A stretch of DNA of 64,000 bases from Spartobacteria bacterium UBA695 (GCA_002298145.1 DBMP01000008.1:1-64000); one strand, 5' to 3'; shown: positions 17,173 to 26,421, numbered from the stretch's first letter. Made by a program: numbers and translations. The notes: a model not told the origin generated them from the letters alone.

Positions 17173-20100
17173 ATGAGACTAAATCTACAGGGATTACGGC
17201 TGCGGGGGAAAAACCGCGGCGTTGCGCTCGTTCTCGTCCTTGGTTTTCTTGTGCTCATTACCGGGTTGATCATCGCCTTTTTTTCCAGCGTCTCCACGGA
17301 ACTGAGCGGGGCAAAGAGCTACGCCTCGGGCGTCACTACCCAACAAATGGCCGATTCCGTCGCGCAAATCGTGATGGCCCAAATCTCGACGGCCACCTCC
17401 GGAACCAACATCGCCTGGGCCTCGCAACCGGGTATGATCCGCACCTACGGCGACGGCAGTGGCGGCGCATCACCGAACGAACTGGCCTTTTATAAGCTCT
17501 ATTCCTCCGATGTCATGGTCGTGACCGGTTCCTCGACGCCGTCGATCACTTCCTTCAAAACCAATCCCGCCGCCGATTTCCCATCCGCCTGGAGTTCTCA
17601 ACCCGCCGTCTTCACCGATCTCAACGCCCCAGTAGTCACCGAAAGTGGCACGAACTACCCGATCCTCGATCCGAGCGCCTTCGGGAATGTCGAGGGAGCC
17701 AACATCTCTGGCGCGCCCACGGCCGGAACGACCAACACCGCGCCCATGCCCACGCGCTGGCTCTACGTCCTCAAAGACGGCACGCTCATCGCGCCCGACT
17801 CGCCAGCAGGCGCCAGCACCACTGCTACCTTCCTCTATGCATCTACGCCACCCAGCGCCACCAACCCCATCGTGGGCCGCATCGCGTTCTGGGCCGATGA
17901 CGAAACATGCAAGGTCAACATCAACACCGCATCAGAAGGAACCTTTTGGGACATGCCGCGGGTTAAGACAGATTACGACTACACCAATCTGGCCAAAAAC
18001 CAGCCCCTACACCACGAATTTCAGCGTTACCCTGGACATCCGGCTATGACGAGCATCTCCACCGTCTTTCCCGCCCTGACGGCTGAGGAAATTTATAAGA
18101 TTGTCCCCAGAGTGAATGGGGGCGGTTCCGTGGGCGGAACTGTGTTTGCCTCGGGAACACTTGCGCTACGTACCGACCGTCTCTACGCCAGCTTGGATGA
18201 GTTGATGTTCACCCCGGGGCGCACTCCTAACAACTCTGCAGTTCTTACCAAGTCCGCACTCGAAGCGTCCAAATTCTTCCTCACGGCCCATAGTCGCGCC
18301 CCCGAAACCAATCTCTTTAACCAGCCGCGCGTCGCCTGTTGGCCGATCTTCGAGGGGCTCGCCGCAAATAGGGTGACACCTTACGACCAACTCATCGCGT
18401 TTTGCTCCTCTATTCCAGCGACAAACGCGCTCCTGCCCTACTACTTCCAGCGGAACGATCCCTACAGCACTAGCAATGACATCGGCATCGGGAGAAATAG
18501 GGATATCTATTCGTATTTGCAAAACCTCACCTCCCGCGACATTCCGGGTTTTGGCGGAAAATTCAGCAACAAATACACGACAGTCAATGGGGTATCTGAG
18601 CGCGATCAAATCCTCACAGAGATCTTCGACTATATTCGTAGTACCAACCTGCGTGATTGCAATCTTGCCGGAGGCAATACGTTCTCTTACTGGTGGAAGC
18701 CCGGTTGGGGAAGTTCGCCTGGCTGGGTCGTTCCCACTCACCACCCTAACGGTACGGCTGGATTTGGCCGGGCATATACGCTTTCGGAGCTCGGGATCGG
18801 CTTTATTTGCAACGCCGATTACAATGAATCATCGAGTAATATTACTTCTGGACAGGGGGCCAACCTAGTACTTGGCGGCACAGATCAACTCAAGTCGGGC
18901 GAGAAATATATCCAAGCCATCATTGTGCCTGAGTTCTTCTGCCCCATGCTGGGGTTCCCCAGCATGTATATGGATATGCAGGTACGAATCACCGGGCTGG
19001 ACCAATTAAAAATTACAGTAGGTGGAGTCACTCATCCGTTAAATTTTCCCCACCAAGACAACAAAATCTACAATCACAGGGGAGATTGGGTGGATTGCGG
19101 ACAAATATTTGGCGGAAACCCCTCTTGGCGTTTGTTTAGTAACAGCGTCAATGGCTCGATTGCCCGCGGCCCTTTTACCGCAGATCCCTACCCATCAGCA
19201 TCCAATGATCTCTCAAATCTCTATCCTTTTATCAGCGAACCTGTGAAAATCTCAGGAACAAGCGCAACCATGGGGTTCACTGGCGGGCCAATCACGATCG
19301 AAATCTACGCGGGGCAATATGCCAGTCAGCTCATTGCGGAGAATCTTCTTCAAACCATAGCCATCTCCCTTCCTGATGCCCCGGCCTTTCCCATACCAAA
19401 CCTTGTGACGAAGGATACTTCCGGGAACTCATCTGATAGCTGGAACCCGCCGACAACCAAAGAAAACTGGTGGGCTTTTTCCAAAAATGGAGCCGTTTCT
19501 GGGAAGCCGGGCCGATTGTTTTATATAAATTATTACCCCGGGGTTTTTTATCCAAACAACCAACCCCATGCAGGCGCATTCTTTCTGGCCGACTTCGACG
19601 TTGTGCGCACGGTGTTGCCAAAGCATGGGGACTACCGGCTTGTGGCCGCTCGCCAAACAGTTGAATCCTCGGGTTTTGTCAAGCATCCCTACTATGATGA
19701 CCCAGGCAGAAGGATGGCCTCCAATTTGACCTCGCAAATGCAGGCCGACATGGATCAAGGCTACGACAATGGCGGAAGATATATCAGCTCATTGAATTAC
19801 AGCAACTGCGCCGTTCCGCCCGACATCCCCTCTAGTGCCTATCAAACCGACTCAGAACACCTCACTCCGACGGTGACAGGCGATTTTGATTCTACACTGC
19901 CTTTCAATCAAGACGGAGCTTTTATCAACAAACCCGACGAAGGAAGTACGGTGGATAGCAGCGGCGACGTTCCCTATTTCGATCTACTAGGCAGTGAGAG
20001 ATTGAACACCCTTACTTACTTTTCCCCGAACCGCCAGATGCCATCGCCCGGGATGTTCGGCTCGCTCTCAACCGGGGTTCTGCATGATATTCCCTGGAAG

Positions 20101-20967
20101 ACATTGCTCTTCCGTCCGCAATCCACCCACCCCAGTTATGTGGATCCTGACAACTACGCCGCCAGCCCGAACAAGCCGAGCGACCACTTGCTGCTCGATC
20201 TCTTCTGGATGCCCGTGGTAGAGCCGTATGCCATTAGCGACCGGTTTTCCACATCGGGCAAGATCAACCTGAACTATCAGATCGTTCCATTCACCTATAT
20301 CGAAAGATCTACCGGTATCCGCGCCTTGCTAAAAGCAGAGAAAGTGACAGCGATCCCCAATGATGCGATGGCAACCTACAAGTCGAGCGATGTTAAAACA
20401 TCAAACATCCGCCCCGATATCGACGTGAATGATGCCTCCTGCGCGAAAAAAAAAGATATGGAGATTGGAACCCTTAGCCAGTTCGCGCAAAAATTTACGC
20501 ACGGCGGCATCTTCAAATCCGCCTCGGAAATATGCGACCTGCACATCGTGCCTACCGGCGTGACCCTGGATAAGATGAAGGACTTTACCACCAACGGCTT
20601 CTGGCCTCTACATGCCCTTACCGGCGAAAATCTGAGAGAGAAGATATACACCACCCTTTACCCCAGGCTCACCACCAAATCCAACACCTTCACCGTTCAC
20701 TTCCGGGTCCAGGCGCTGCAGAAACGCAAGAACGACCCGAATCAGGTCCAGTGGGTGGAGGGCAAAGATGTGGTCACGGGTGAGAACCGGGGATCGACCA
20801 TTATCGAGCGCTACATTGATTCCAGCGATCCCGATCTACCCGACTTTGCGACGAAGACGGCAAATCCGCCGATAAACTCCGCGAGGTTTTCCTCGACGGC
20901 AGACCGCTTCAACATTGACAATTACTACAAATTCCGGGTCGTGAGCACGAAGCAGTTTGCGCCTTAA
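17173..20967 (+). CDS. Verru_Chthon cassette protein A (giant GspK-like protein)
   Basis: This 1264-residue protein has one N-terminal hydrophobic helix preceded by a prepilin-like site after Gly16 (NRG|VALVLVLGFLVL). Mature position 5 is Leu, not Glu. Loss of Glu5 is also the mark of GspK, the pseudopilin that caps the tip. The remainder is a very large exported domain, about four times GspK length, with no repeats I can recognise. A segment WADDETCKVNINTA resembles the region of GspK/PilX-type proteins that mentions NINTA. It is the last gene of the cassette. Part of a second copy lies at 22366-22546. Confidence 0.85.
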   Translation: MRLNLQGLRLRGKNRGVALVLVLGFLVLITGLIIAFFSSVSTELSGAKSYASGVTTQQMADSVAQIVMAQISTATSGTNIAWASQPGMIRTYGDGSGGASPNELAFYKLYSSDVMVVTGSSTPSITSFKTNPAADFPSAWSSQPAVFTDLNAPVVTESGTNYPILDPSAFGNVEGANISGAPTAGTTNTAPMPTRWLYVLKDGTLIAPDSPAGASTTATFLYASTPPSATNPIVGRIAFWADDETCKVNINTASEGTFWDMPRVKTDYDYTNLAKNQPLHHEFQRYPGHPAMTSISTVFPALTAEEIYKIVPRVNGGGSVGGTVFASGTLALRTDRLYASLDELMFTPGRTPNNSAVLTKSALEASKFFLTAHSRAPETNLFNQPRVACWPIFEGLAANRVTPYDQLIAFCSSIPATNALLPYYFQRNDPYSTSNDIGIGRNRDIYSYLQNLTSRDIPGFGGKFSNKYTTVNGVSERDQILTEIFDYIRSTNLRDCNLAGGNTFSYWWKPGWGSSPGWVVPTHHPNGTAGFGRAYTLSELGIGFICNADYNESSSNITSGQGANLVLGGTDQLKSGEKYIQAIIVPEFFCPMLGFPSMYMDMQVRITGLDQLKITVGGVTHPLNFPHQDNKIYNHRGDWVDCGQIFGGNPSWRLFSNSVNGSIARGPFTADPYPSASNDLSNLYPFISEPVKISGTSATMGFTGGPITIEIYAGQYASQLIAENLLQTIAISLPDAPAFPIPNLVTKDTSGNSSDSWNPPTTKENWWAFSKNGAVSGKPGRLFYINYYPGVFYPNNQPHAGAFFLADFDVVRTVLPKHGDYRLVAARQTVESSGFVKHPYYDDPGRRMASNLTSQMQADMDQGYDNGGRYISSLNYSNCAVPPDIPSSAYQTDSEHLTPTVTGDFDSTLPFNQDGAFINKPDEGSTVDSSGDVPYFDLLGSERLNTLTYFSPNRQMPSPGMFGSLSTGVLHDIPWKTLLFRPQSTHPSYVDPDNYAASPNKPSDHLLLDLFWMPVVEPYAISDRFSTSGKINLNYQIVPFTYIERSTGIRALLKAEKVTAIPNDAMATYKSSDVKTSNIRPDIDVNDASCAKKKDMEIGTLSQFAQKFTHGGIFKSASEICDLHIVPTGVTLDKMKDFTTNGFWPLHALTGENLREKIYTTLYPRLTTKSNTFTVHFRVQALQKRKNDPNQVQWVEGKDVVTGENRGSTIIERYIDSSDPDLPDFATKTANPPINSARFSSTADRFNIDNYYKFRVVSTKQFAP

Positions 20968-21047
20968 CGTATCTTTTTCCTTTCACCCGCCCATTTCACA
21001 TCTATAGGCATTAACACCGTAAAATCTAATCGTCAAAATATCACCTT

Positions 21048-22298
21048 ATGAGAAATTCTCCTTTAATTACACTATCCGCATATCTATTTACGTTGATTCC
21101 CGTCGAAACCCGAAAGTTCTTATGCTTTTTATGTTGGGGCTCCCTCATTTTTGCTTCTACCGCATTAACAACCGCACATGGTGAAAACGTTTCCTCCATG
21201 TTGTCTCCGGATATTATTCAACGCAGCGTAGTCAGTATGGGAGAAACTGCCCGCCTTCAGATGGCGATGGCGAAAGCTAGGCGGGGGGAAAAAGTGGTCA
21301 TTGCATTCGTTGGAGGCTCCATCACAGCGGGAGCAGGGGCTAGCGCGCCCAATAATACCTATGTCAGCCTGGTCGGTGACTGGTGGCGCCAGGAATTTCC
21401 CAAAGCCCAGATCGAGGTGGTCAATGCTGGCAGAGGGGCAACTGGAACAAACTATGCTGTTTTGAGACTTCAGCGGGATGTTCTTTCAAAGAACCCAGAC
21501 GTCTTGTTTGTGGAATTCGCCGTTAACGACAACAATCTCAAGGAAAGTGCGGAAACAATGGAAGGTGTCGTGAGGCAAGGACTTAACAGTCCTAGTGCCC
21601 CAGCTTTGGTTCTTCTGTTCATGGTAAACAAGGTTGGCATCAGCGCCCAAGAATGGTTCACCAAAGTCGGGAGCCATTATGGGCTGCCGATGATCAGCTA
21701 CCGCGACGCGCTAACCCCGGAGATACAGTCGGGAAAAGTAAAGTGGGAAGATTTTAGCGCGGATATTGTTCATCCAAACAATATAGGCCACTGCTATACG
21801 GCACAAATGGTGAGCGGCTATTTGGCGAGTATTCTAAAAACTCTCCCGGAGGACAGCAAACTGGATAATGCTCATATGATTCCCGCCCCGCTGCTTTCGG
21901 ATATATATGAGCACACAACGCTTGTCGCAGGAAATGACTTGAAGCCGGTAGAGAATCAGGGGTGGATGGCTTTTACGGATCATAAAGTCGTGGGCTGGAA
22001 AGCGGTTGAGCCGGGCAGTGAAATCGCATTTGACGCGCAAGGTACTGTCGTTTTTCTGCAGTACTGGAAGATCAAGGGGCCCATGGGAAAGGTGAGCGTC
22101 ACTGTGGATGGAGATACTCCTCAAGAGGTTGATGGGTGGTTCGATCAAACTTGGGGAGGCTATTTCGGCATGCAAGTTATTGGGAAAAATCTTGCATCAG
22201 GCAACCATCGGGTTCGGATTAAGCTGCTTCCGGACCGAAATGCCAATAGTAACGGCAATGAGTTTATCATAACCGCCATTGGCGGTGCTGGAAAATAG
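21048..22298 (+). CDS. Secreted SGNH/GDSL-type hydrolase
   Basis: This 416-residue esterase-type enzyme of the SGNH superfamily carries block I (FVGGSITAG, nucleophile Ser91), the Gly block (NAGRGATG), block III (FAVNDNN) and the D-x-x-H pair (DIVHPNN, Asp239 and His242). A signal peptide is suggested by FLCWGSLIFASTALTTAHG after an unusually long N-region. The C-terminal 130 residues form a separate beta-rich domain, perhaps glycan-binding. Enzymes of this type often deacetylate plant polysaccharides such as xylan or mannan. It sits between the cassette A gene and a fragment of another cassette A, 80 bases after the former, so it may be its cargo or a later insertion. Confidence 0.8.
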   Translation: MRNSPLITLSAYLFTLIPVETRKFLCFLCWGSLIFASTALTTAHGENVSSMLSPDIIQRSVVSMGETARLQMAMAKARRGEKVVIAFVGGSITAGAGASAPNNTYVSLVGDWWRQEFPKAQIEVVNAGRGATGTNYAVLRLQRDVLSKNPDVLFVEFAVNDNNLKESAETMEGVVRQGLNSPSAPALVLLFMVNKVGISAQEWFTKVGSHYGLPMISYRDALTPEIQSGKVKWEDFSADIVHPNNIGHCYTAQMVSGYLASILKTLPEDSKLDNAHMIPAPLLSDIYEHTTLVAGNDLKPVENQGWMAFTDHKVVGWKAVEPGSEIAFDAQGTVVFLQYWKIKGPMGKVSVTVDGDTPQEVDGWFDQTWGGYFGMQVIGKNLASGNHRVRIKLLPDRNANSNGNEFIITAIGGAGK

Positions 22299-22365
22299 GC
22301 GCAGGGTCCAATATTAATAGATAGTGTGAGCTCTGACGTTGCAATTCTGAAGATAATCCAAAGAC

Positions 22366-22546
22366 GACTTTACCACCAACGGCTTCTGGCCTCTGCATGC
22401 CCTTATCGGCAGAAAATCTGCGGGAGAAGAGATACCCCCCGTTTACCCCAGGCTCATCACCAAATCCAATACCTTCACCGTTCACTTCCGGGTCCAGGCG
22501 CTGCAGAAACGCAAGAACGACACGATTCAGGTCCAGTGGGTGGAGG
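22366..22546 (+). pseudogene. Fragment of a second Verru_Chthon cassette A gene
   Basis: This stretch matches 20581-20761 of the intact cassette A gene at roughly 90 percent by eye, including the run TTCACTTCCGGGTCCAGGCG. A small indel near 22430 breaks the frame, and both the upstream and downstream parts of the gene are absent. It is a leftover of a tandem cassette or of a recombination event. Confidence 0.85.
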
Positions 22547-22685
22547 TTCCCCCTCCCCACGGAGGATTCGGAATTCGCCTCGCAACTTGCTTAGCAAACT
22601 CCCGGAGGTGCGCTGGAGCCTATCCGGAAATATGTGTGAGGGAAGCACCCTGAGATAGAGAACGAATGCCCCGGAAATAAAACGG

Positions 22686-22755
22686 TCGCGGTAGGGACGC
22701 GGGTTACCCCGCGCCCCCCGCACAGATCCCGGCGGGCGGAATTACCGCACCGGGC
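22686..22755 (-). ncRNA. Group II intron domains V and VI
   Basis: Downstream of the reverse transcriptase stop, GAGCCCGGTGCGG pairs with CCGCCCGCCGGGATC and is followed by a GC stem (GGGGCGCGGGG / CCCGCGTCCC) ending CCTACCGCGAC. This matches the catalytic domain V and the branch-point domain VI of group II introns. Confidence 0.7.
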
Positions 22756-22757
22756 TC

Positions 22758-24236
22758 CTACCTTGAGTGCTTGGCGTCGAAGCGCTCGTTGGGCCAAGGG
22801 TGACAGGTTCGGGAGGCAGGTATCCAACGTTGCGCCAAACGGTTCATCTTCTGCCACGTAATGCGCCGCTTTTCGCTGCGCCGTCGGAGGCTGCGGTACC
22901 AGCATCTCGCCAGTTCTCCGCGGAAGTTGTTGACCGCCCGGTAGTTGGTTGGGACTGCGTAGTATTGGGCAAAGCCGCGAAAGACCTGCGCGAGCCATTG
23001 CCCTTGTTCGGCGATGGCCCGATGCAGGCGCTTGCGCATTTCAACCCGAATTGCATGGAGCTTGCGCTTCACGCGTTTTGCCACGCTGTTTCGCATCAGG
23101 AGATACCCGCCTTCCTTATTCATCCCACAAATGTGGGTGAACCCAAGAAAGTCGAATGTTTCCGGACGGCCCAGATTTCGGCGACCGCGCTTCTTGGCGG
23201 CGAACCGCCAGAACTCGATCAGCCGCGTTTTATCCGGGTGCAATTCCAGAGCGAATTGCGCCATCCGTTCCCGCAGCAGCGAGAGCATCCGTTGGGCGTC
23301 CTCCTTTTGCTGGAAACCCACCAGGAAATCATCGGCATAACGCACCACAATCACCTCGCCCACGGCATGCTTGCGCCGCCATTGGGCAATCCACAGATCC
23401 AATACGTAATGCAGATAGACGTTCGCCAGCAAAGGCGACAGTGTCGCTCCCTGCGGCGTCCCCTTCTCGGTCGGCTTCAGGATGCCGGCCTGAAGCCATT
23501 TGTCGATCAACCGCAGAATGCGGCGATCCCCGATCCGGTGCTGGAGGAACTTGCGTAACCACTCGTGGCTGATGGAATCAAAGAAGCCACGAATATCCGC
23601 GTCCAGCACCCAGTTCACTTTACCCCGCGTCAACGCCAGCGCATCCAGCGCGTCGTGTTGGCTGCGGCCCGCTCGGAAGCCGTATGAGAACCCGAGAAAA
23701 TCCGTTTCGTAGATGGCGTTGAGAACCTCGGTCACTGCCCCTTGGACGAGCTTGTCCTCCAAGGATGCAACTCCAAGCGGTCGCTCTTTACCATCCGCTT
23801 TGGGAATGTACACCCGCCGCGACGGTTTTGCTCGATAGGTTCCCCGTTGCACCCGCTCGTACAACCTTTGCAGGTTCACTTCCAGATGCTCGGCATACTC
23901 TTTCCAGACCATGCCATCCACTCCGGGTGCCGCCTGCTTCTTCAGTCCAAAGAAGGACTGGCGCAGGCGTTCCACGCTGAGGTGATGTTGCAGGGCTGTG
24001 AACCGTACCTTCTTGTCCTTACGCGCTCTTTGGCGCACGCGTTCCAACTCCTGGGACATCTCATGTGCCCGGCTCTGAGTCCGGGAGATGCTTTGTTGGT
24101 TCGCGTTCCTCTTGGTCGAGGCCCTTGGCTCCACGGGCTCCGCCCCGCCCGCCCACAGATCGACCTGTGGGGCATTCGGTTTGTTCGCCCGCTTCTGCGC
24201 TACTATGGCCTCGTCCGACTTCCCGGAACCGTGCAT
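22758..24236 (-). CDS. ltrA: Group II intron reverse transcriptase/maturase
   Basis: This 492-residue intron-encoded protein copies the spliced RNA into DNA and aids splicing. The fingers/palm motifs are in order: PGVDG (104-108), IPKADGKERPLG (144-155), FSYGFRAGRSQHDAL (183-197), LDADIRGFFD (211-220), GTPQGATLSPLLANV (259-273) and the catalytic YADD (300-303). The maturase X region follows (ETFDFLGFTHICG). I see no HNH endonuclease domain after it, as in several bacterial classes. The N-terminal 60 residues (SGKSDEA, RNANQQS) are typical for this intron group. It is probably active as a protein. Confidence 0.95.
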   Translation of the reverse strand: MHGSGKSDEAIVAQKRANKPNAPQVDLWAGGAEPVEPRASTKRNANQQSISRTQSRAHEMSQELERVRQRARKDKKVRFTALQHHLSVERLRQSFFGLKKQAAPGVDGMVWKEYAEHLEVNLQRLYERVQRGTYRAKPSRRVYIPKADGKERPLGVASLEDKLVQGAVTEVLNAIYETDFLGFSYGFRAGRSQHDALDALALTRGKVNWVLDADIRGFFDSISHEWLRKFLQHRIGDRRILRLIDKWLQAGILKPTEKGTPQGATLSPLLANVYLHYVLDLWIAQWRRKHAVGEVIVVRYADDFLVGFQQKEDAQRMLSLLRERMAQFALELHPDKTRLIEFWRFAAKKRGRRNLGRPETFDFLGFTHICGMNKEGGYLLMRNSVAKRVKRKLHAIRVEMRKRLHRAIAEQGQWLAQVFRGFAQYYAVPTNYRAVNNFRGELARCWYRSLRRRSEKRRITWQKMNRLAQRWIPASRTCHPWPNERFDAKHSR

Positions 24237-24432
24237 TGGTGCAGTTCGGTCTTGGACCTTGGCACCACGCTCCAGGGGCCCATCAGCCCCCGAAGAATTC
24301 CAGGATCTCTCAGTTCCCGCACACGAACTGTCCGTGCATGCAGAGGGTCGGGCACGCTTACGCCACTTGGAAACGGGACACCAGCGAGTTCCGTAGCGCG
24401 GCGATCAACACCACGGACGAGGCTTTCTACCG

Positions 24433-24762
24433 TTAATGCCCGGCCGTCTTCGAAAACAGGTTCATTACGGCAACGCCAATAACGATGAAGCTCATCCCGA
24501 TGATCGCGGGAGCATCCAGTTTCTGTCCTTGAAAAAGCCACGCTATGGCGGCGATTAGCACAATGCCCACTCCAGACCAGATAGCGTAGGCGACTCCCAC
24601 GGGGATGCTTCGTAATGTGAAAGATAGGAAATAGAAGGCAGCCCCATATCCCGCAATTACAATACCTGACGGAATCAGTTTAGTGAAACCGTCAGAAAGT
24701 TTTAAAAACGAAGTTGCAACGACCTCGGAAATGATTGCGATAGTCAAATAGAGGTATGCCAT
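24433..24762 (-). CDS. SMR-family multidrug efflux protein
   Basis: This 109-residue four-helix inner-membrane protein is of the small multidrug resistance family (EmrE type, usual length about 110). It exports cationic drugs or guanidinium-like compounds in exchange for protons and works as a dimer. The conserved membrane Glu is in helix 1 (AIISEVVATSFLKLS, residue about 14), and the helix 3-4 signature is AYAIWSGVGIVLIAAIAW. The ATG at 24762 gives the canonical start MAYLYL; an upstream ATG at 24825 would add 21 atypical residues. It stands alone between the intron and the integrative element. Confidence 0.92.
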   Translation of the reverse strand: MAYLYLTIAIISEVVATSFLKLSDGFTKLIPSGIVIAGYGAAFYFLSFTLRSIPVGVAYAIWSGVGIVLIAAIAWLFQGQKLDAPAIIGMSFIVIGVAVMNLFSKTAGH

Positions 24763-24974
24763 GCCGGGGATATTACATGAGCGGAATTTTGAATAGAAGG
24801 GCATTTCTGGCAGAAAAACACCCATGGTTCGCTCAGGGATTTATATATGAGCTCAACGAGAGCGGTTGCTTAGTGAGGGCTAATCAAAGCGTGTGCCAGG
24901 TGGCCTGAATCACTTGTAAATAAAGGCAGAAAGTTAAGTGGATGTAATTCAGGAAAAGAGCGAATGACACCTCC

Positions 24975-25214
24975 ATGGAAACAAATCCAAGTTCTGAAAG
25001 CTACAAAATCCTCCGGAGCCAACACGTCGTTTTCGTCCTGCGTGAAAGAGATGGCGGTTCCGAATTTATTGCGTTGCAAGGAAACACAACTGATGAGGAA
25101 GCCGTACAGGTCGCCGGTTCCATTCCTCCGGACGAGTGGAGGATAGTCAAAACAATTAACTTCGATTCGATCGAATCAAAAGCCATGCCTAAACCTGAGA
25201 AACGAAGCGAATAA
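24975..25214 (+). CDS. Small hypothetical protein
   Basis: This 79-residue acidic protein has no recognised domain. Its composition and codon use look like real coding sequence (balanced VVFVLRERDGGSEFIALQG, then DEEAVQVAGSIPPDEWRIV). It could be a beta-rich single-domain protein. It is followed 51 bases later by another small gene on the same strand. Ribosome site support is weak. No homologue is known to me. Confidence 0.45.
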   Translation: METNPSSESYKILRSQHVVFVLRERDGGSEFIALQGNTTDEEAVQVAGSIPPDEWRIVKTINFDSIESKAMPKPEKRSE

Positions 25215-25265
25215 ATAATACTAGATAGCTCGATGATAGCTGGAGTCAGAGCGAATGTCGCACCG

Positions 25266-25457
25266 ATGAAAACAACCGAACAAGACATCGAAGCAGCCCT
25301 CCTTGAACTGGAATATCAAACCGGCGAGGACGGCGAACCCATCATTGAGCAAGCCATTTCCGGCGTGATGGAGGATGTTTCATTCATGCCAACCGAGGGA
25401 GTGTCAAATGAGCTTTACAGTTTTACACCTTTGCGAACTATGACAGCGGGTGATTGA
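25266..25457 (+). CDS. Small hypothetical protein
   Basis: This 63-residue acidic protein from the ATG at 25266 has an alpha-helical start (TTEQDIEAALLELEYQTGED). A longer version from 25233 is possible. It might form a pair with the preceding small gene. No domain is recognised and it could be non-coding. Confidence 0.35.
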   Translation: MKTTEQDIEAALLELEYQTGEDGEPIIEQAISGVMEDVSFMPTEGVSNELYSFTPLRTMTAGD

Positions 25458-25948
25458 ACGGCTCCACGCCTTGAACCGTGGCCGTTTCGCGAGTGGCCTG
25501 GAAGTGGAAAAGTGTAAAGCGCGAAAAAATGACTTCTCATTCAAATTGAGCGAGGGACTTTTGCCACCCAAGCTTTCCGCCGCCACAGGGACCCCGAAAG
25601 TCTGCCGAGGAGGTCGAGGCTCGCCTCCAAACCGCCCCGCGTTCGCGCGACGTTGGCCCGTGTGGGCCGCATTTGCGCCTGGTTGGCAAAGATCATTGGC
25701 TTTGATTGAGGCCGTGTATCGTGGCTTGAAGAATACTGAGTAGGTCATTCGGTTCGATGGCCATGCGAGCGGCTTGGTAGCTTCACCCGCACGTCTGGTT
25801 ACCTATGGAATCGTGTCAACTATACTGCTATGTGACGGATTGGGCACTTGTGATAGGAACTCGGTTGCCCGGTATCGCGTGTGGTGGGAAACCAAAGACG
25901 ACTGGACGACGTCTTCCCCAATGTTTGCTCGACGTTAAGTACGGCCTC
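25458..25948. other. Non-coding gap beside the integrative element
   Basis: Long overlapping readings exist on both strands, but they mirror each other and look like chance. No RNA gene or clear repeat was seen. The left attachment site of the integrative element may lie here, but I could not find a direct repeat with the other end. Confidence 0.4.
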
Positions 25949-26410
25949 TCAAAACGGGCATTCCGCGCCATCAATGATCGGGTGGCCGGACTTTGGATCA
26001 AATCGGCAACGGTCCCATAGGTGAATATAGAAGCGGGGCGGTTTGACGTGGCGTTTGGCAACGATATCCCAAAACAGATCCACATCTGGGTCGGCCCACA
26101 ACATCACAGGCGTGACTGCTTGGTTCCCATCCCGGTAAAGTCCCAAAATCAGTGCCCCGTCCTTTGGTTCGTTAAAATTTGGGTCGGAACACTCCAGCGA
26201 ACGGATCAGAGGCGAAAGGTCTGGAATAGAAAGGAAGTTGGGACGTTTGGGACACTTTTCGGCCACTCTCTCTAATACGTCTGTATTAATATTTTTCTCT
26301 TTCTCTTCATTACCGAAATCAAATTGATTTTCCTTATATTCTGGAATGGAAAAGAAGTGTCCCAAATGTCCCAAGTTCTGATCCGTTGCGGGCTTTGCAT
26401 CTGTATTCAT
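25949..26410 (-). CDS. Hypothetical protein of the integrative element
   Basis: This 153-residue, soluble, acidic protein has no domain I recognise. It follows the primase-helicase gene by 11 bases and is surely in the same transcript. The N-terminal third (GHLGHFFSIPEYKENQF) is low in conserved features. The C-terminal half (ALILGLYRDGNQAVTPVMLW, then VDLFWDIVAKRHV) looks folded. As the distal gene it could be cargo or a replication accessory. Confidence 0.65.
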   Translation of the reverse strand: MNTDAKPATDQNLGHLGHFFSIPEYKENQFDFGNEEKEKNINTDVLERVAEKCPKRPNFLSIPDLSPLIRSLECSDPNFNEPKDGALILGLYRDGNQAVTPVMLWADPDVDLFWDIVAKRHVKPPRFYIHLWDRCRFDPKSGHPIIDGAECPF

Positions 26411-26421
26411 GCGGCTTGTTC

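Larger units (their letters stand above)
22299..22757. other. Gap containing a cassette A fragment and the intron end
   Basis: There is no intact gene here. About 180 bases are a duplicate of the 3' part of the cassette A gene, and 22685 onward belongs to the group II intron. Confidence 0.6.
22685..24355 (-). mobile_element. Group II intron with reverse transcriptase
   Basis: The reverse transcriptase stop is followed on the minus strand by a domain V-like hairpin (GAGCCCGGTGCGG, loop, CCGCCCGCCGGGATCTG) and a domain VI-like stem ending CCTACCGCGAC. That sets the 3' end near 22685. The 5' end is not certain. Candidate GTGxG-like starts are at 24355 (GTGCCCGACC) and 24322-24324 (GTGTGCGGG). 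Only 90-120 bases precede the reading frame, which is short for domains I-III, so the intron may be 5' truncated or its start may lie further out. Retrohoming competence is doubtful. Confidence 0.7.

Noticed and set aside
25404..25748. Long overlapping readings on both strands next to the small genes
   Set aside because: The two strands mirror each other, and codon use and composition do not suggest a protein.
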